Under the pieces are notes generated by a model. It was not told the origin of the DNA and ran no database searches. It saw only the letters and a program-made list of their open reading frames with translations. Source: Thermincola carboxydiphila (GTDB lineage Bacteria; Bacillota; Thermincolia; Thermincolales; UBA2595). Taken from it: DNA of 64,000 bases. The stretch covers positions 46,830 to 110,829 of the forward strand of contig JAENYP010000014.1 in assembly GCA_016841725.1 (NCBI GenBank), written 5' to 3'. Below, piece after piece: positions 47,534 to 56,099 of the stretch (its first letter is position 1; the number at the start of each line of letters is the position of its first letter). The translations under genes were made by a program, and so were the position numbers.

Positions 47534-48156
47534 TGGATTTTGAGATGAATTTACTTAAGTACGATGCCCATGGGCTGATTCCGGCCATTATTCAGGATGT
47601 AGTTACAAATGAAGTACTGATGATGGCTTATATGAACAGGGACTCACTGCAGAAGACCCTGAAAACCGGGCGAACCTGGTTCTGGAGCAGGAGCAGGCAG
47701 GAATTGTGGAATAAAGGAGCCACCTCCGGTCATTACCAAGAGGTAAAGGCAATAAGTTATGACTGTGATGCTGACTGCCTGCTGGTCAGGGTTGTCCAGA
47801 CAGGGGCGGCCTGCCATACCGGAGAACGCACCTGTTTTCATAATGCGGTTCTGGCTGCCGAAGCAGAAGCTCCGGCGTCAGCCGGCATACTCAATGAGGT
47901 TTATGATGTGATAATGAGCCGTAAGAGGGAGATGCCGGAAGGCTCATATACCACTTACCTTTTCACCAAGGGAATTGATAAGATTTGTAAAAAGGTAGGG
48001 GAAGAAGCTGCAGAAGTGATTATTGGAGCCAAAAACAGGAGCAGGGAAGAGGTCATCTATGAGGTTGGGGACTTGATTTACCACCTGCTGGTCCTGCTTG
48101 GCGAACAGGGGATAGAGCCGGGAGAAGTTTATCAGGAACTGTCCAGGAGAAGATAA
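47533..48156 (+). CDS. hisI: Bifunctional PR-AMP cyclohydrolase/PR-ATP pyrophosphatase
   Basis: The 207-residue fused HisIE has the cyclohydrolase half to about 110 ([17 protein letters not shown], the metal-binding [11 protein letters not shown] and [12 protein letters not shown]). The pyrophosphatase half follows from about 118 ([43 protein letters not shown]). It catalyses steps two and three of the pathway. It is the last gene of the operon. Confidence 0.96.
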   Translation: MDFEMNLLKYDAHGLIPAIIQDVVTNEVLMMAYMNRDSLQKTLKTGRTWFWSRSRQELWNKGATSGHYQEVKAISYDCDADCLLVRVVQTGAACHTGERTCFHNAVLAAEAEAPASAGILNEVYDVIMSRKREMPEGSYTTYLFTKGIDKICKKVGEEAAEVIIGAKNRSREEVIYEVGDLIYHLLVLLGEQGIEPGEVYQELSRRR

Positions 48157-48241
48157 ATACTGCAGATTTCGGAAAAAGTACATCTTTTCTTCACATTTTG
48201 GTCATAATTTTGGTTTATCCTATAGATGGAGGTGAAGAACG

Positions 48242-48487
48242 ATGATGTATGGCTGGGGTTCCGGAGCAGGTTATGGTATGGGCATATGGATGTTGATAAG
48301 CTGGATAATAATGGCGGTTGTGATAATCTTTGCTCTGTACGGGCTTATTGCAATAATCAGAAAATCTGAAACAGGGCGCTTTACGAATAAATCTTTAGAG
48401 CCAATGGAGTATCTCAAGGAAAGGCTTGCCAAAGGCGAAATTTCTCATGAGGAATACCAAAAAATCAAAGAAGAACTGCTTAAGTAA
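48242..48487 (+). CDS. Small SHOCT-domain membrane protein
   Basis: The 81-residue protein has a Gly/Met/Trp-rich start, one membrane helix (ISWIIMAVVIIFALYGLIAII) and a C-terminal SHOCT motif (LKERLAKGEISHEEYQKIKEELLK). Such short membrane SHOCT proteins are widespread; the function is unknown. AGGTG precedes the ATG. Confidence 0.8.
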   Translation: MMYGWGSGAGYGMGIWMLISWIIMAVVIIFALYGLIAIIRKSETGRFTNKSLEPMEYLKERLAKGEISHEEYQKIKEELLK

Positions 48488-48514
48488 ATGTGAGGCCTTC
48501 CCGGACGGAAGGTC

Positions 48515-49054
48515 TTAACCTTTTTCTGCAGGGGAAAGCTCAGCAATATATGGCAGATTACGGTATTTTTCTTCATAATCCAGACCGTAGCCGACCACGA
48601 AAGTATCAGGCTGGATAAATCCACGGTAGTCAACCGGAATGTTCAGGAGACGTTCCGAGGGATTGTCAAGGAGGGTACAGATTTTTAAACTGGCCGGTTT
48701 GCTGGATTCCAGGTGCTGACAGATATAACCGAGGGTCAACCCTGTTCCGATGACATCCTCTACCATCAGGACATGCCGGCCGGTTACCGAAATGTCCAGG
48801 TCCTTGGTAATGCGCACAATACCTGTTTCACTGGTCACCCCGGGATAAAGGCCGATTGAGAGGAAGTCAATACTGAGTGGTATGGTAAGCTGTCTTGTAA
48901 GATCAGCTACAAAGTATAATGACCCTTTAAGGACACTGACGATAACAGTATCCCTGTCCCGGTAGTCGGAGCTGATCTGCCGGCCCATTTCTGCAACTCT
49001 TTGTCTGATGGCTTCTTCACTGAATAGTATTTTTCCTATTCCGGTTTCTTTCAT
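48515..49054 (-). CDS. hpt: Hypoxanthine phosphoribosyltransferase paralogue
   Basis: The 179-residue protein has the PRPP loop VEDVIGTGLTLGY. The DxTG of the first HPRT (VEDIVDTGLT) is here IGTG, so an acidic residue at the PRPP-binding loop is replaced. It keeps VVGYGLDYEEKYRNLPYIAELS. It overlaps the kinase-like gene upstream by four bases, forming a two-gene unit. It may be a salvage enzyme with altered specificity or a regulatory PRTase. Confidence 0.85.
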   Translation of the reverse strand: MKETGIGKILFSEEAIRQRVAEMGRQISSDYRDRDTVIVSVLKGSLYFVADLTRQLTIPLSIDFLSIGLYPGVTSETGIVRITKDLDISVTGRHVLMVEDVIGTGLTLGYICQHLESSKPASLKICTLLDNPSERLLNIPVDYRGFIQPDTFVVGYGLDYEEKYRNLPYIAELSPAEKG

Positions 49055-50055
49055 TCTCCCTTGGTTCCTCCTTTATGCAGTGTATTTCCTATGTCTTCTT
49101 GTGCTGTACCTCCCTCACGGGGTGCGGGGTCACCTTCGCGCAGTCCGAATCTCTTCAGCAGTGAGTAGAAATCATTCTTAAATACAATATTTATATTAGT
49201 CCCCGGGTATAGTTCTTTGAGGAGGCGCATTTTTTTCTTTTTTTCGGTGACATACTTTTGGTCCATCGTAGTAAGCTCAATATATGTGTCAAAGCGAGGC
49301 AGGTAAAAATCCGGAGCAAAGGCCTTGGTGATATTCCCTTCGGCATCCCATTCAATAGGAAAAGTCCGGGGTTCGTACTCCCAGGCGATATTATACATAT
49401 CAAGAATTTTGGAAAACTCTTCTTCAGAAGGGTGCCTGAAGGAAGAAGGCTTACCGGTTTCTTCTGTACTGTCAGGGCTGCCGGGGCAGACTGCAGCGGT
49501 CATTTTGACTTCAGCCAGATATGCCAGGAGAGATACACATTCCCTGACCCCTAAGTAATCGGCATTCAGGGTAAGGTGATATAGTCCGGGGTCTGCCCAG
49601 TCCTTCTCATATACTGTGTTGATAAACCTTCTGCGTTTCCGGTCGCTTAACTCAAGAAATCTTATGGCATCCTGTTTTTCCAACCCGTGAGTCTGCATTA
49701 CCCTGCTCAGCCGGACAGCATCAGAGGCGGTTATCCTAACATGCAGGGCGGCAGGATCGCCGGCAAATATTACCTGGGAGCCTAAACCCTGTATGATTAC
49801 GGATTGTTTTGTCACTACTTCCCTGAGCCTGGTCTCTATGTACTCGGCAAAGCTCACCCCGGTGCCGGACCTTTTCAGAAAGAAGCGGGGACTTTCTGAC
49901 AGCATGCGCAGCTCATGGTCACCTGCTATTTCGGGCAGCCAGTTATTCATAATGAAATCATGGGTGATTACTTCAACACCAAGGCGTTTTGACAGCATTT
50001 GGATAATTTCATAGCCCAGGCTTCCCGCCTGCCTGGAAAAGGTAATGAAAAACAT
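49051..50055 (-). CDS. Cytidylate-kinase-like protein fused to a nuclease-like domain
   Basis: The 334-residue protein has two parts. Residues 1-200 resemble the cytidylate-kinase-like family (FSRQAGSLGYEIIQMLSKRLGVEVITHDFI, later TASDAVRLSRVMQTHGLEKQDAIRFLELSDRKRRRFINTVY). Here the P-loop lysine region reads GSLGYE, so catalysis is doubtful. Residues 230-310 carry APDFYLPRFDTYIELTTMDQK..., a PD-(D/E)xK-like pattern with E-L-T rather than E-x-K. It is coupled to the HPRT gene by a four-base overlap. Function unknown. Confidence 0.65.
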   Translation of the reverse strand: MFFITFSRQAGSLGYEIIQMLSKRLGVEVITHDFIMNNWLPEIAGDHELRMLSESPRFFLKRSGTGVSFAEYIETRLREVVTKQSVIIQGLGSQVIFAGDPAALHVRITASDAVRLSRVMQTHGLEKQDAIRFLELSDRKRRRFINTVYEKDWADPGLYHLTLNADYLGVRECVSLLAYLAEVKMTAAVCPGSPDSTEETGKPSSFRHPSEEEFSKILDMYNIAWEYEPRTFPIEWDAEGNITKAFAPDFYLPRFDTYIELTTMDQKYVTEKKKKMRLLKELYPGTNINIVFKNDFYSLLKRFGLREGDPAPREGGTAQEDIGNTLHKGGTKGE

Positions 50056-50229
50056 ATCTTCACCCCGTCATTAGCATTCTGAGTTTCAGTAATATTATAC
50101 CAGAAATTAACCGAATAGGCCGCAGGCAAAAAAATTTTACCAAAACAAAAAAGAATGCAGCAGGCAGGTAAAGGAAGGTAAAGTGGGATGTAGTTGATAT
50201 AAATCAATAATTTAGAACTTTTTAGGCTT

Positions 50230-50602
50230 TGACTGTCTGCAGCCAGTTTAGTAAGATTAAAGCAAGCTCCAAGGAATTCCTAAGATGGAATACCTGAAAG
50301 GCCAAACCACAGAAGCGGAAAGTATCGACATAATCAGTGAACCGGTGAACCAAAATCACTATATCGGAAGGGATTTAGCGAACCACTACTATAACAGGAC
50401 TAACGGCATCGTATCATTTGATAGTGAACTCAATCAGAGATTTCACGAAGTGTGATAAGGTGAGGGTAGGATTGTTATGGGAGGGCAGTAGTTGGATAGC
50501 CGGATGACGAAGGGTCACAAAAAGTTGATTACAGGAAGCGGAATTGGGATGGCACGGACAGGTGGGAAATCGATAAAGGTTCGTTGGAGCCTTTATTTTT
50601 TT
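50230..50602 (+). ncRNA. Candidate non-coding transcript ending in a terminator
   Basis: The stretch between the kinase-like gene and the HD-GYP gene is purine-rich, with many G-runs and short stems such as TATCATTTGATA and GACGAAGGGTC. It ends in ATAAAGG/CCTTTAT (50574-50597) plus a T-run. This suggests a terminated RNA, but I cannot name a family, and it competes with the small ORF inside. Confidence 0.35.
50285..50455 (+). CDS. Possible 56-residue small ORF
   Basis: An ATG follows AAGGAATTCCTAAG, and a 56-codon frame (MEYLKGQTTEAESIDIISEP...) runs to TGA. It matches nothing I know. It lies within a 780-base stretch without a confident gene and may be chance or part of a structured RNA. 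Composition is less AT-rich than its flanks. Confidence 0.25.
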   Translation: MEYLKGQTTEAESIDIISEPVNQNHYIGRDLANHYYNRTNGIVSFDSELNQRFHEV

Positions 50603-50626
50603 GTCTCAGAAAAAATATATGTTTTT

Positions 50627-50672
50627 AAAAAGTAAGCCAATCAAATTTTAAAACGGTTGGCACTTTTTTTTT
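50627..50672 (+). terminator. Second hairpin with T-run
   Basis: AAAAAGT, GCCAATC pairs with GGTTGGC, ACTTTTT and is followed by a T-run. Just downstream, GGTATAAGCAA occurs twice (50693-50703 and 50714-50724) around a TATACCGGTATA palindrome. Confidence 0.6.
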
Positions 50673-50838
50673 GCCGGCTTACCTGATTGCAGGGTATAAG
50701 CAACTTCTATACCGGTATAAGCAAATTAAGGCAGGAAAAAAGCCACATATGGTAAATAACATCAAAAAGAGGAAATTAAGGGCAATTTAGGTCGAAGAAT
50801 GTGAAATGTTGAACAAAAAACTAAGGAATGTGAAGATA

Positions 50839-51531
50839 ATGAATGAACCAGTGAAAACTAATACAAAAATAGAGTATGGTTTTAATTGGCGGACCGGCAC
50901 TACGGGAACGGCTTTGGAAGCCCTAAAGGTTTTGCTTGATAGGCGTGACACTGCTACCGGAGGCCATTCTCTCAGAGTGGTAAGATATACGGAGGCGATT
51001 GCCGCCGAACTTAGGATACAGGGACAGGAGCTCGAAGATTTAAGCTTGGGTGCGCTGCTCCATGATATCGGGAAAATAGCAATCCCGGATTCCATTTTAC
51101 TAAAGCCAGGTAGTTTGAACAGGGATGAATGGGTGATTATGAAAACTCATCCCCGTTTGGGGGCAGATATGATATCGATGGTTGAGTCACTGCAGCCGGC
51201 CATCCCAATTGTATTGCACCATCATGAGTGGTATAATGGTTCGGGTTATCCCGCCGGTTTGATAGGAGACGAAATTCCTCTGGGAGCAAGAATTTTTGCA
51301 ATTGCTGATGCCTTTGATGCCATGACCAGCGTCAGGCCTTACAGTGGCGCCATGGATGTACAAAGCGCCATAAAGGAGTTGAAGGCAGGCAGCGGAACCC
51401 AGTTTTGTCCGGTATGTTTACAGGCATTTTTAAATTTGGAAGATAAGAACCTGCCTATTATATATGATGAATGCAGGAAGGAAGCTGAGCCCACACAGTT
51501 TTACGGTCTCCCAAATTACTTTAATCTCTAG
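50839..51531 (+). CDS. HD-GYP domain protein, compact
   Basis: The roughly 230-residue single-domain protein has GHSLRVVRYTEAIA, LLHDIGKIAIPDSILLKPG, HHHEWYNGSGYPAGLIGDEIPLGARIFAIADAFDAMTSVRPY, the full HD-GYP set, so it probably cleaves c-di-GMP. A late FCPVC pair is unusual. The start is uncertain: ATG 50839 follows AAGGA at 50823-50827, and ATG 50806 is in frame but poorly served. Confidence 0.87.
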   Translation: MNEPVKTNTKIEYGFNWRTGTTGTALEALKVLLDRRDTATGGHSLRVVRYTEAIAAELRIQGQELEDLSLGALLHDIGKIAIPDSILLKPGSLNRDEWVIMKTHPRLGADMISMVESLQPAIPIVLHHHEWYNGSGYPAGLIGDEIPLGARIFAIADAFDAMTSVRPYSGAMDVQSAIKELKAGSGTQFCPVCLQAFLNLEDKNLPIIYDECRKEAEPTQFYGLPNYFNL

Positions 51532-51551
51532 CCCGCTGCCGGGCTTTTTTT
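51530..51551 (+). terminator. Terminator after the HD-GYP gene
   Basis: AGCCCG and CGGGCT with a CTGC loop, then seven T; the hairpin starts at the stop codon. Confidence 0.88.
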
Positions 51552-51634
51552 GTTACCCCGATATGAGTATGCTATAATTAGGGAATAGTATTAAAAATTC
51601 TATTACCGGATAGTGTGAAAAAAGGAGTTTTGTT

Positions 51635-52438
51635 GTGACAACTGTGTTTCTCTTTCTGACAGGCATACTTGCCGGTGGTTTTGGCGCCCTCCTGGGACTT
51701 GGGGGAGGCGTTATTGTTATCCCTGTGCTGACTATATTGTTTGGGCTGCCTATCCATACTGCTATTGGGGTCAGCCTGGTTGGGGTTATCGCTACCTCTA
51801 CCGGTGCTGCAATAGTCTATGTCCGCGAGGGAAAAGCCAATATTAAGCTGGGGATGACCTTGGAACTGGGGACAACACTTGGCGCTGTGGCCGGTGCGGT
51901 TGTGGCCGGGTTTATCAGCGCCAGGGTGCTGTATTTTCTTTTCGCCGGGATGGTAGTCTATAATGCTTATACAATGTACCGCCGGGAAGATAAAGCAGGC
52001 AGCGGGGAAGAAGATGTCGCTGCGGAAGATGATAAAATTACCGCAAACAAGGAAGGGTCCGGATATACGGTAAAAAATATTCCCCTGGGGGTTTCCCTGT
52101 CGTCACTGGCAGGGGTTATGTCCGGCCTCTTGGGGGTAGGCGGAGGATTGATAAAGATACCGGTGATGTATTTATTGATGGGTGTCCCTCTAAAAGTGGC
52201 CGCTGCCACCAGTAACTTTATGATCGGGGTTACTGCCAGCGCCAGTGCGTTTATTTATTACCTGAACGGAAACATAGATGCAGTGGCCGCAGTTCCCGTA
52301 GCCCTGGGAGTGTTCGGCGGGGCTGCTATAGGGACCCGGATTAATGAGCGAATTTCCACACGGTCCCTGAAAAAAGTATTTGTATTTGTATTTATTTATA
52401 TTGCGATTCAGATGCTTATTAAGGGTTTCAGGGGGTAG
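51635..52438 (+). CDS. TauE/SafE-family sulphite/organic-anion exporter
   Basis: The 267-residue protein has about eight membrane helices in two halves, each with the TauE motif: GGFGALLGLGGGVIVIPVL and GVMSGLLGVGGGLIKIPVMYLLMGVPLKVAAATSNFMIG. The GTG start at 51635 follows AAAGGAG. It is coupled to a DUF1634 gene three bases on. The substrate is not determinable here. Confidence 0.9.
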   Translation: MTTVFLFLTGILAGGFGALLGLGGGVIVIPVLTILFGLPIHTAIGVSLVGVIATSTGAAIVYVREGKANIKLGMTLELGTTLGAVAGAVVAGFISARVLYFLFAGMVVYNAYTMYRREDKAGSGEEDVAAEDDKITANKEGSGYTVKNIPLGVSLSSLAGVMSGLLGVGGGLIKIPVMYLLMGVPLKVAAATSNFMIGVTASASAFIYYLNGNIDAVAAVPVALGVFGGAAIGTRINERISTRSLKKVFVFVFIYIAIQMLIKGFRG

Positions 52439-52441
52439 CCG

Positions 52442-52801
52442 ATGACTGAGAAGAGTATGCACATCAACCGAATACTGGCAGTGCTGCTGCGCACCGGTTC
52501 AGCTTTGAGTGTGGTCCTGATGGCTGCCGGATTGGCACTTGCATTGGCAGCGGACGAAGGCCTGGAGGGACAGCGGGCGGTGGGCCAGGGGTTTTTACAG
52601 GTGATTACCGGGGTAATGGCATTTAAGCCCATGGCTGTAATGACGCTTGGCATTCTTGTCCTGTTATTTACCCCGTTTCTTAGGGTAATTGCAGCTTTCC
52701 TGTCGTTTCTCCTTATTGAAAAGGATATTAAATACAGTCTGATTTCCTTTGGGGTATTGCTGATTATGACACTTAGTCTGCTGGTCCCAGGGCTGCACTA
52801 G
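52442..52801 (+). CDS. DUF1634 membrane protein
   Basis: The 119-residue protein has three membrane helices and the DUF1634 pattern ILAVLLRTGSALSVVLMAAGLALAL... MTLGILVLLFTPFLRVIAAFLSFLLIEKDIKYSLIS. DUF1634 genes commonly follow TauE genes, as here. Function unknown, presumably an accessory of the exporter. Confidence 0.87.
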   Translation: MTEKSMHINRILAVLLRTGSALSVVLMAAGLALALAADEGLEGQRAVGQGFLQVITGVMAFKPMAVMTLGILVLLFTPFLRVIAAFLSFLLIEKDIKYSLISFGVLLIMTLSLLVPGLH

Positions 52802-52819
52802 ATTATTTTGAAGGGAGCG

Positions 52820-52897
52820 GGTTTCGCGGGAACCTCTATAAGAAACTTAACGTAACTCTTAGGCCGATATGTCGAGATAAATCCTGCGAGTTAAACC
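52820..52897. other. Folded intergenic element behind DUF1634
   Basis: GGTTT, CGCGGG (from 52820) can pair with CCTGCG, AAACC (to 52897), enclosing about 55 bases with smaller stems. It matches no RNA family I know. It lies between the DUF1634 stop and the terminator. Confidence 0.35.
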
Positions 52898-52911
52898 ATT
52901 GATACATACAT

Positions 52912-52968
52912 TACCCCCTAAGTAGATTTGTATGAGGATTATTCAGTACCTCTGCTTAGGGGGGTGTA
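52912..52968. terminator. Hairpin between DUF1634 and tatA
   Basis: TACCCCCTAAGTAGA (from 52912) pairs with TCTGCTTAGGGGGGTGTA (to 52968). T-rich flanks lie on both sides of two converging genes. Confidence 0.65.
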
Positions 52969-52990
52969 TTTATTTTCTTAAAAAAGTGTA

Positions 52991-53185
52991 CTATTTCACT
53001 TCATCTTTATTGACTGATGCGGCGGGTGTTATATCAAGTTGATTCTGGAAATCAGATGTAGCTTTTTTAAATTCTCTTAAGCTTTTCCCCATTGCTTTTC
53101 CTATTTCAGGAAGTTTTTTAGGGCCGAAAACAACTAAAGCCAGAACTAATATCAATACCAGCTCCGGCAGTCCCAGGTTAAACAT
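52991..53185 (-). CDS. tatA: Twin-arginine translocase subunit TatA/E
   Basis: The 64-residue protein has the TatA helix and hinge: [43 protein letters not shown]. It forms the Tat pore component for folded exported proteins. The Tat-signal multihaem protein lies just beyond the IS remnant. Right upstream of its ATG, IS110 coding sequence begins, so its native promoter has been displaced. Confidence 0.93.
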   Translation of the reverse strand: MFNLGLPELVLILVLALVVFGPKKLPEIGKAMGKSLREFKKATSDFQNQLDITPAASVNKDEVK

Positions 53186-54162
53186 AATCTTTATCCTTTT
53201 AATGCTAAAGTGGTTGCTAACTTTAAAAAGGCTTATGTTGACCTCTCAAAAGACGACTGGACTGATGCCTGGGTAATTGCTGACCGGCTTCGCTTTGGTC
53301 GGCTCCCAGAGAGTTGTCAAGTTAATTTTCGTTATCTGCCACTGCAACGCTTAACCAGGTTTCGGTATCACCTGATGCAAACGATTACCAGAGAGAAAAA
53401 TTACTTTCTCACCAACTTGTTTCTAAAGTTCAATACCTTACAGCAAAATGACGTTTTCTCTAATCTGTTCGGTGCGACATCCAAGGCAGTGCTTACTGAG
53501 TTCCTTTCTCCGGATGAAATTGCGGCTCGACCGCTTGATAATTTGAATTTTTGATGGAGAAAGGTAACAAGCATTTTACTGACCCCAAGGCCACTGCTGA
53601 GGTGCTCAAAACCGCCGCTAAAAACGCTCATAGACTAAAAGGCAATATGCTAGAGCCGGTTAATTTGATCCTGACCACCAGCCTGGAAACTATCAAATGC
53701 CTGGAGAAACAGGTTAAGACCATTGATAAGGCTATATCTAAAGAACTCCTACATTTTAGATACACCCTTGATTCTGTACCCGGCCTTGGTTCTGTTTTTT
53801 GTGCCGGTTTAATTGCCAAGATTGGTTATATCCGTCGTTTTCCCTATGAAGCGGCCTTAGCAAAGTTTGCCGGATTAACTTGGCGCGGGCATCAGTCCGG
53901 TGAATTTGTAGCCTATGAAGCCCCTCTTACTCGAACAGGAAACGCTTATTTGCGATACTACTTTGTACAAGCTGCCAATTCGGTCCGGCAGTATGAATCT
54001 GAATACCGTCAGTTTTATTCCCGTAAGTTCCGGGAGAGTAAAACCCACCATCATCGCCGTGCATTGGTTCTTGCCGCACGTAAATTAGTGCGTATGGTTG
54101 ATGCCCTGCTGCGCAGCAACCAACTTTACATGCCCCAGGGGCAAAGGAGTGATGTTATTTAG
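53186..54162 (+). pseudogene. IS110-family transposase remnant
   Basis: The frame starts without a start codon ([21 protein letters not shown]...), so the N-terminal catalytic region is lost. A single base is missing in the T-run near 53548, shifting NLNF into the next frame, which continues LMEKGNKHFTDPKATAE. The remainder is the C-terminal Transposase_20 part (SVPGLGSVFCAGLIAKIG, YEAALAKFAGLTWRGHQSGEF). It differs from the three IS110 copies further right. Frameshift plus truncation make it inactive. Confidence 0.85.
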
Positions 54163-54353
54163 CTACCAATAACCATGCCGTTTTGGAGATAGGGAGGTTT
54201 TATGTTGCCTTTTTTTAAAAAATTACTCGAAAATTTTAACCCTAGGGTCTTTACATATTACCGTAGGTCTCATAAGACAGAGCAATGGAGCCAAGTCATT
54301 TGGATAGGCTTAAGCTCCCTGCCCCGACTAAGGACTTAGTTTGCTTTGCAGCA

Positions 54354-55151
54354 CTATTTTGATTTTTGCAGCATTTTATGCTGATGGTCATGACATTCAA
54401 GGCACTCCATCAGACCTTGCGCATTGTTAAGTGTACTGTCTGTACCTACATGGCAGCCCATACAATTAGCGGTATCTTCATCATAATTAAATACAGGGGT
54501 AAATGTTCCGGCATAAAATTCATTCATCAACTGGGCTGCTTTTGCAGCAGTGTCTCCGGCAACTTTTGCACAGCGGTGTTTCCTTTCGATAGAGTTTACT
54601 CCGAACTCTGTCGTAGTGGTCCATATGCTGACGGAATTGTGGCAGAGTGGTGAATGAGATACTGTTTGTGCTTGATTTGGGTAATCACAATATTGATCCA
54701 GAAGAGTGCTCGGGAATGGTTCCTGGGTATACCATCCCATGAGTTGGTGTCCTACTTTATTTATATTTGTACCAAGGGCTAAACTCATTACACCCAATGA
54801 GCCATTTAAGGATCCGCATAAAGTACCCCAACCGAGTGCCCCTCCTGACCCGTATTTAAACATGTCAACAGGAAATGTATCCCATGGTGTCCCGACAGTT
54901 TCACATAAGGTTTCAATTAGTCCTTTGGCAGATGCATATGCGCAGCCACCGACAAAGTATGCGTCGAATCCTCTTTTTCGCACAATTTCAACATCCAGTG
55001 GTTCATAAGGCCAAGGCATAGGGTTAACCACTGCTTCTGCTGGTTTTGGATCCATTAAACCGGTAACTTTACCTAATGCTAATGCTCCGGCAACACCTCC
55101 GGCACCGACGAGAAAATTTCTTCTTGAAATTACTTTTTGTTCTTTTGGCAT
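54354..55151 (-). CDS. Tat-exported C_GCAxxG_C_C-type multihaem protein
   Basis: The 265-residue protein begins with a twin-arginine signal (ISRRNFLVGAGGVAGALALG). It has GGCAYASAKGLIETLCE and GSGGALGWGTLCGSLNG, the cysteine pattern of the C_GCAxxG_C_C family seen in split-Soret cytochromes. Two haem-binding motifs follow, CMGCH and CLECH. It is thus probably an extracytoplasmic c-type electron carrier. The ATG at 55151 follows AAAGGGGGAT; the frame extends upstream to 55229 without a ribosome site. tatA is nearby. The redox partner is unknown. Confidence 0.8.
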   Translation of the reverse strand: MPKEQKVISRRNFLVGAGGVAGALALGKVTGLMDPKPAEAVVNPMPWPYEPLDVEIVRKRGFDAYFVGGCAYASAKGLIETLCETVGTPWDTFPVDMFKYGSGGALGWGTLCGSLNGSLGVMSLALGTNINKVGHQLMGWYTQEPFPSTLLDQYCDYPNQAQTVSHSPLCHNSVSIWTTTTEFGVNSIERKHRCAKVAGDTAAKAAQLMNEFYAGTFTPVFNYDEDTANCMGCHVGTDSTLNNAQGLMECLECHDHQHKMLQKSK

Positions 55152-55886
55152 ACACGCATCCCCCTTTTCAATTAAAGACAAACTCTTGTTTGTTATTCGT
55201 TCACTTAACACCATGTTTTTCCATATCAATAGCCTCCTCTCTATTCTTATTTAATTTGGAAGAGCGCGACCAAGAACTAACTTAGTTGGTTTATCAAACA
55301 TCAAGCTATGGTACCGGAGAAAGATAATAGGATGCGGAACAAATATAGTACTACTGTTAGTAATTGGAATTACTACAACCAAATTATGTATTATTATATC
55401 TCTACTTCACCGTCGAAATCGTAAAAAAAATAACCATTTTAAAATTGCAATTTTTTTATTCTTTGATACTATTAGACATAGTTGGAAAAAAAGTGACCAG
55501 TAATTTGTCCCAAATGTCAAATTAAAGAATCGGGATTATTAGCTTTTTGTATGAAGCATACTACTTATCCTTACACAGGTAAACTTTCGACAAAAAACCA
55601 TTTCGGTGTGTAGTTTCGGGTCATAGCTTTTCGTTATAGGGTTATTAATGTCCCTGATAGCTTTAAGAAGAGAAGTTTCAAATTCCAATTTTCAAATTCC
55701 ATGATTGTCAGAGGAAATAGTTTTTTGAAATTTATTTTGAGTTAATTCTTTCGGGTAATAAATCAAATTGTGACATTGGTGGGGAAAGAAGGGATTGTGG
55801 TGGTTTCTGGAGAAACAGAGGCTATTGATGTGATTTGCAACTTTATAATGGTGGCATAAACGAAAGTTGTGTGCGTTAATGCGGGA
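55152..55886. other. Gene-free AT-rich stretch before the cassette region
   Basis: No supported gene, tRNA or known RNA is seen over about 735 bases, apart from a short upstream extension of the cytochrome frame. It marks the boundary between the host-like sequence and the GC-rich hairpin sites. Confidence 0.6.
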
Positions 55887-56067
55887 GATAAGCGGACATC
55901 GCTTCGCTGCGCTCGCTCGTCCGATTATCGCGGCGCCGGTTTCCCGAGGGCACGGCGACGTCATAGCTCGCGCAGAACGCTCGCGACGTCGCCTATCAGC
56001 CGGGTTCCCGGCTGATGCCCAAATGCCCACTGCGTGGGCACTTCGGGAACCCGGCGCCGCGTTAGAC
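55887..56067 (+). repeat. attC-like hairpin site 1
   Basis: This 181-bp GC-rich block has nested inverted repeats: GATAAGCGGAC/GTCCGATTATC, GCGGCGCCGGTTTCCCGA (55930-55947) against its near-complement at 56043-56060, GGCGACGTC/GACGTCGCC, AGCCGGG/CCCGGCT and TGCCCA/TGGGCA. It ends exactly in GTTAGAC (56061-56067), the GTTRRRY 3' core of attC sites. A near-identical 181-bp block is at 58963-59143. Confidence 0.65.
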
Positions 56068-56099
56068 GAAATTCGAGTCCTATTGGGGGTCTTTAAACA

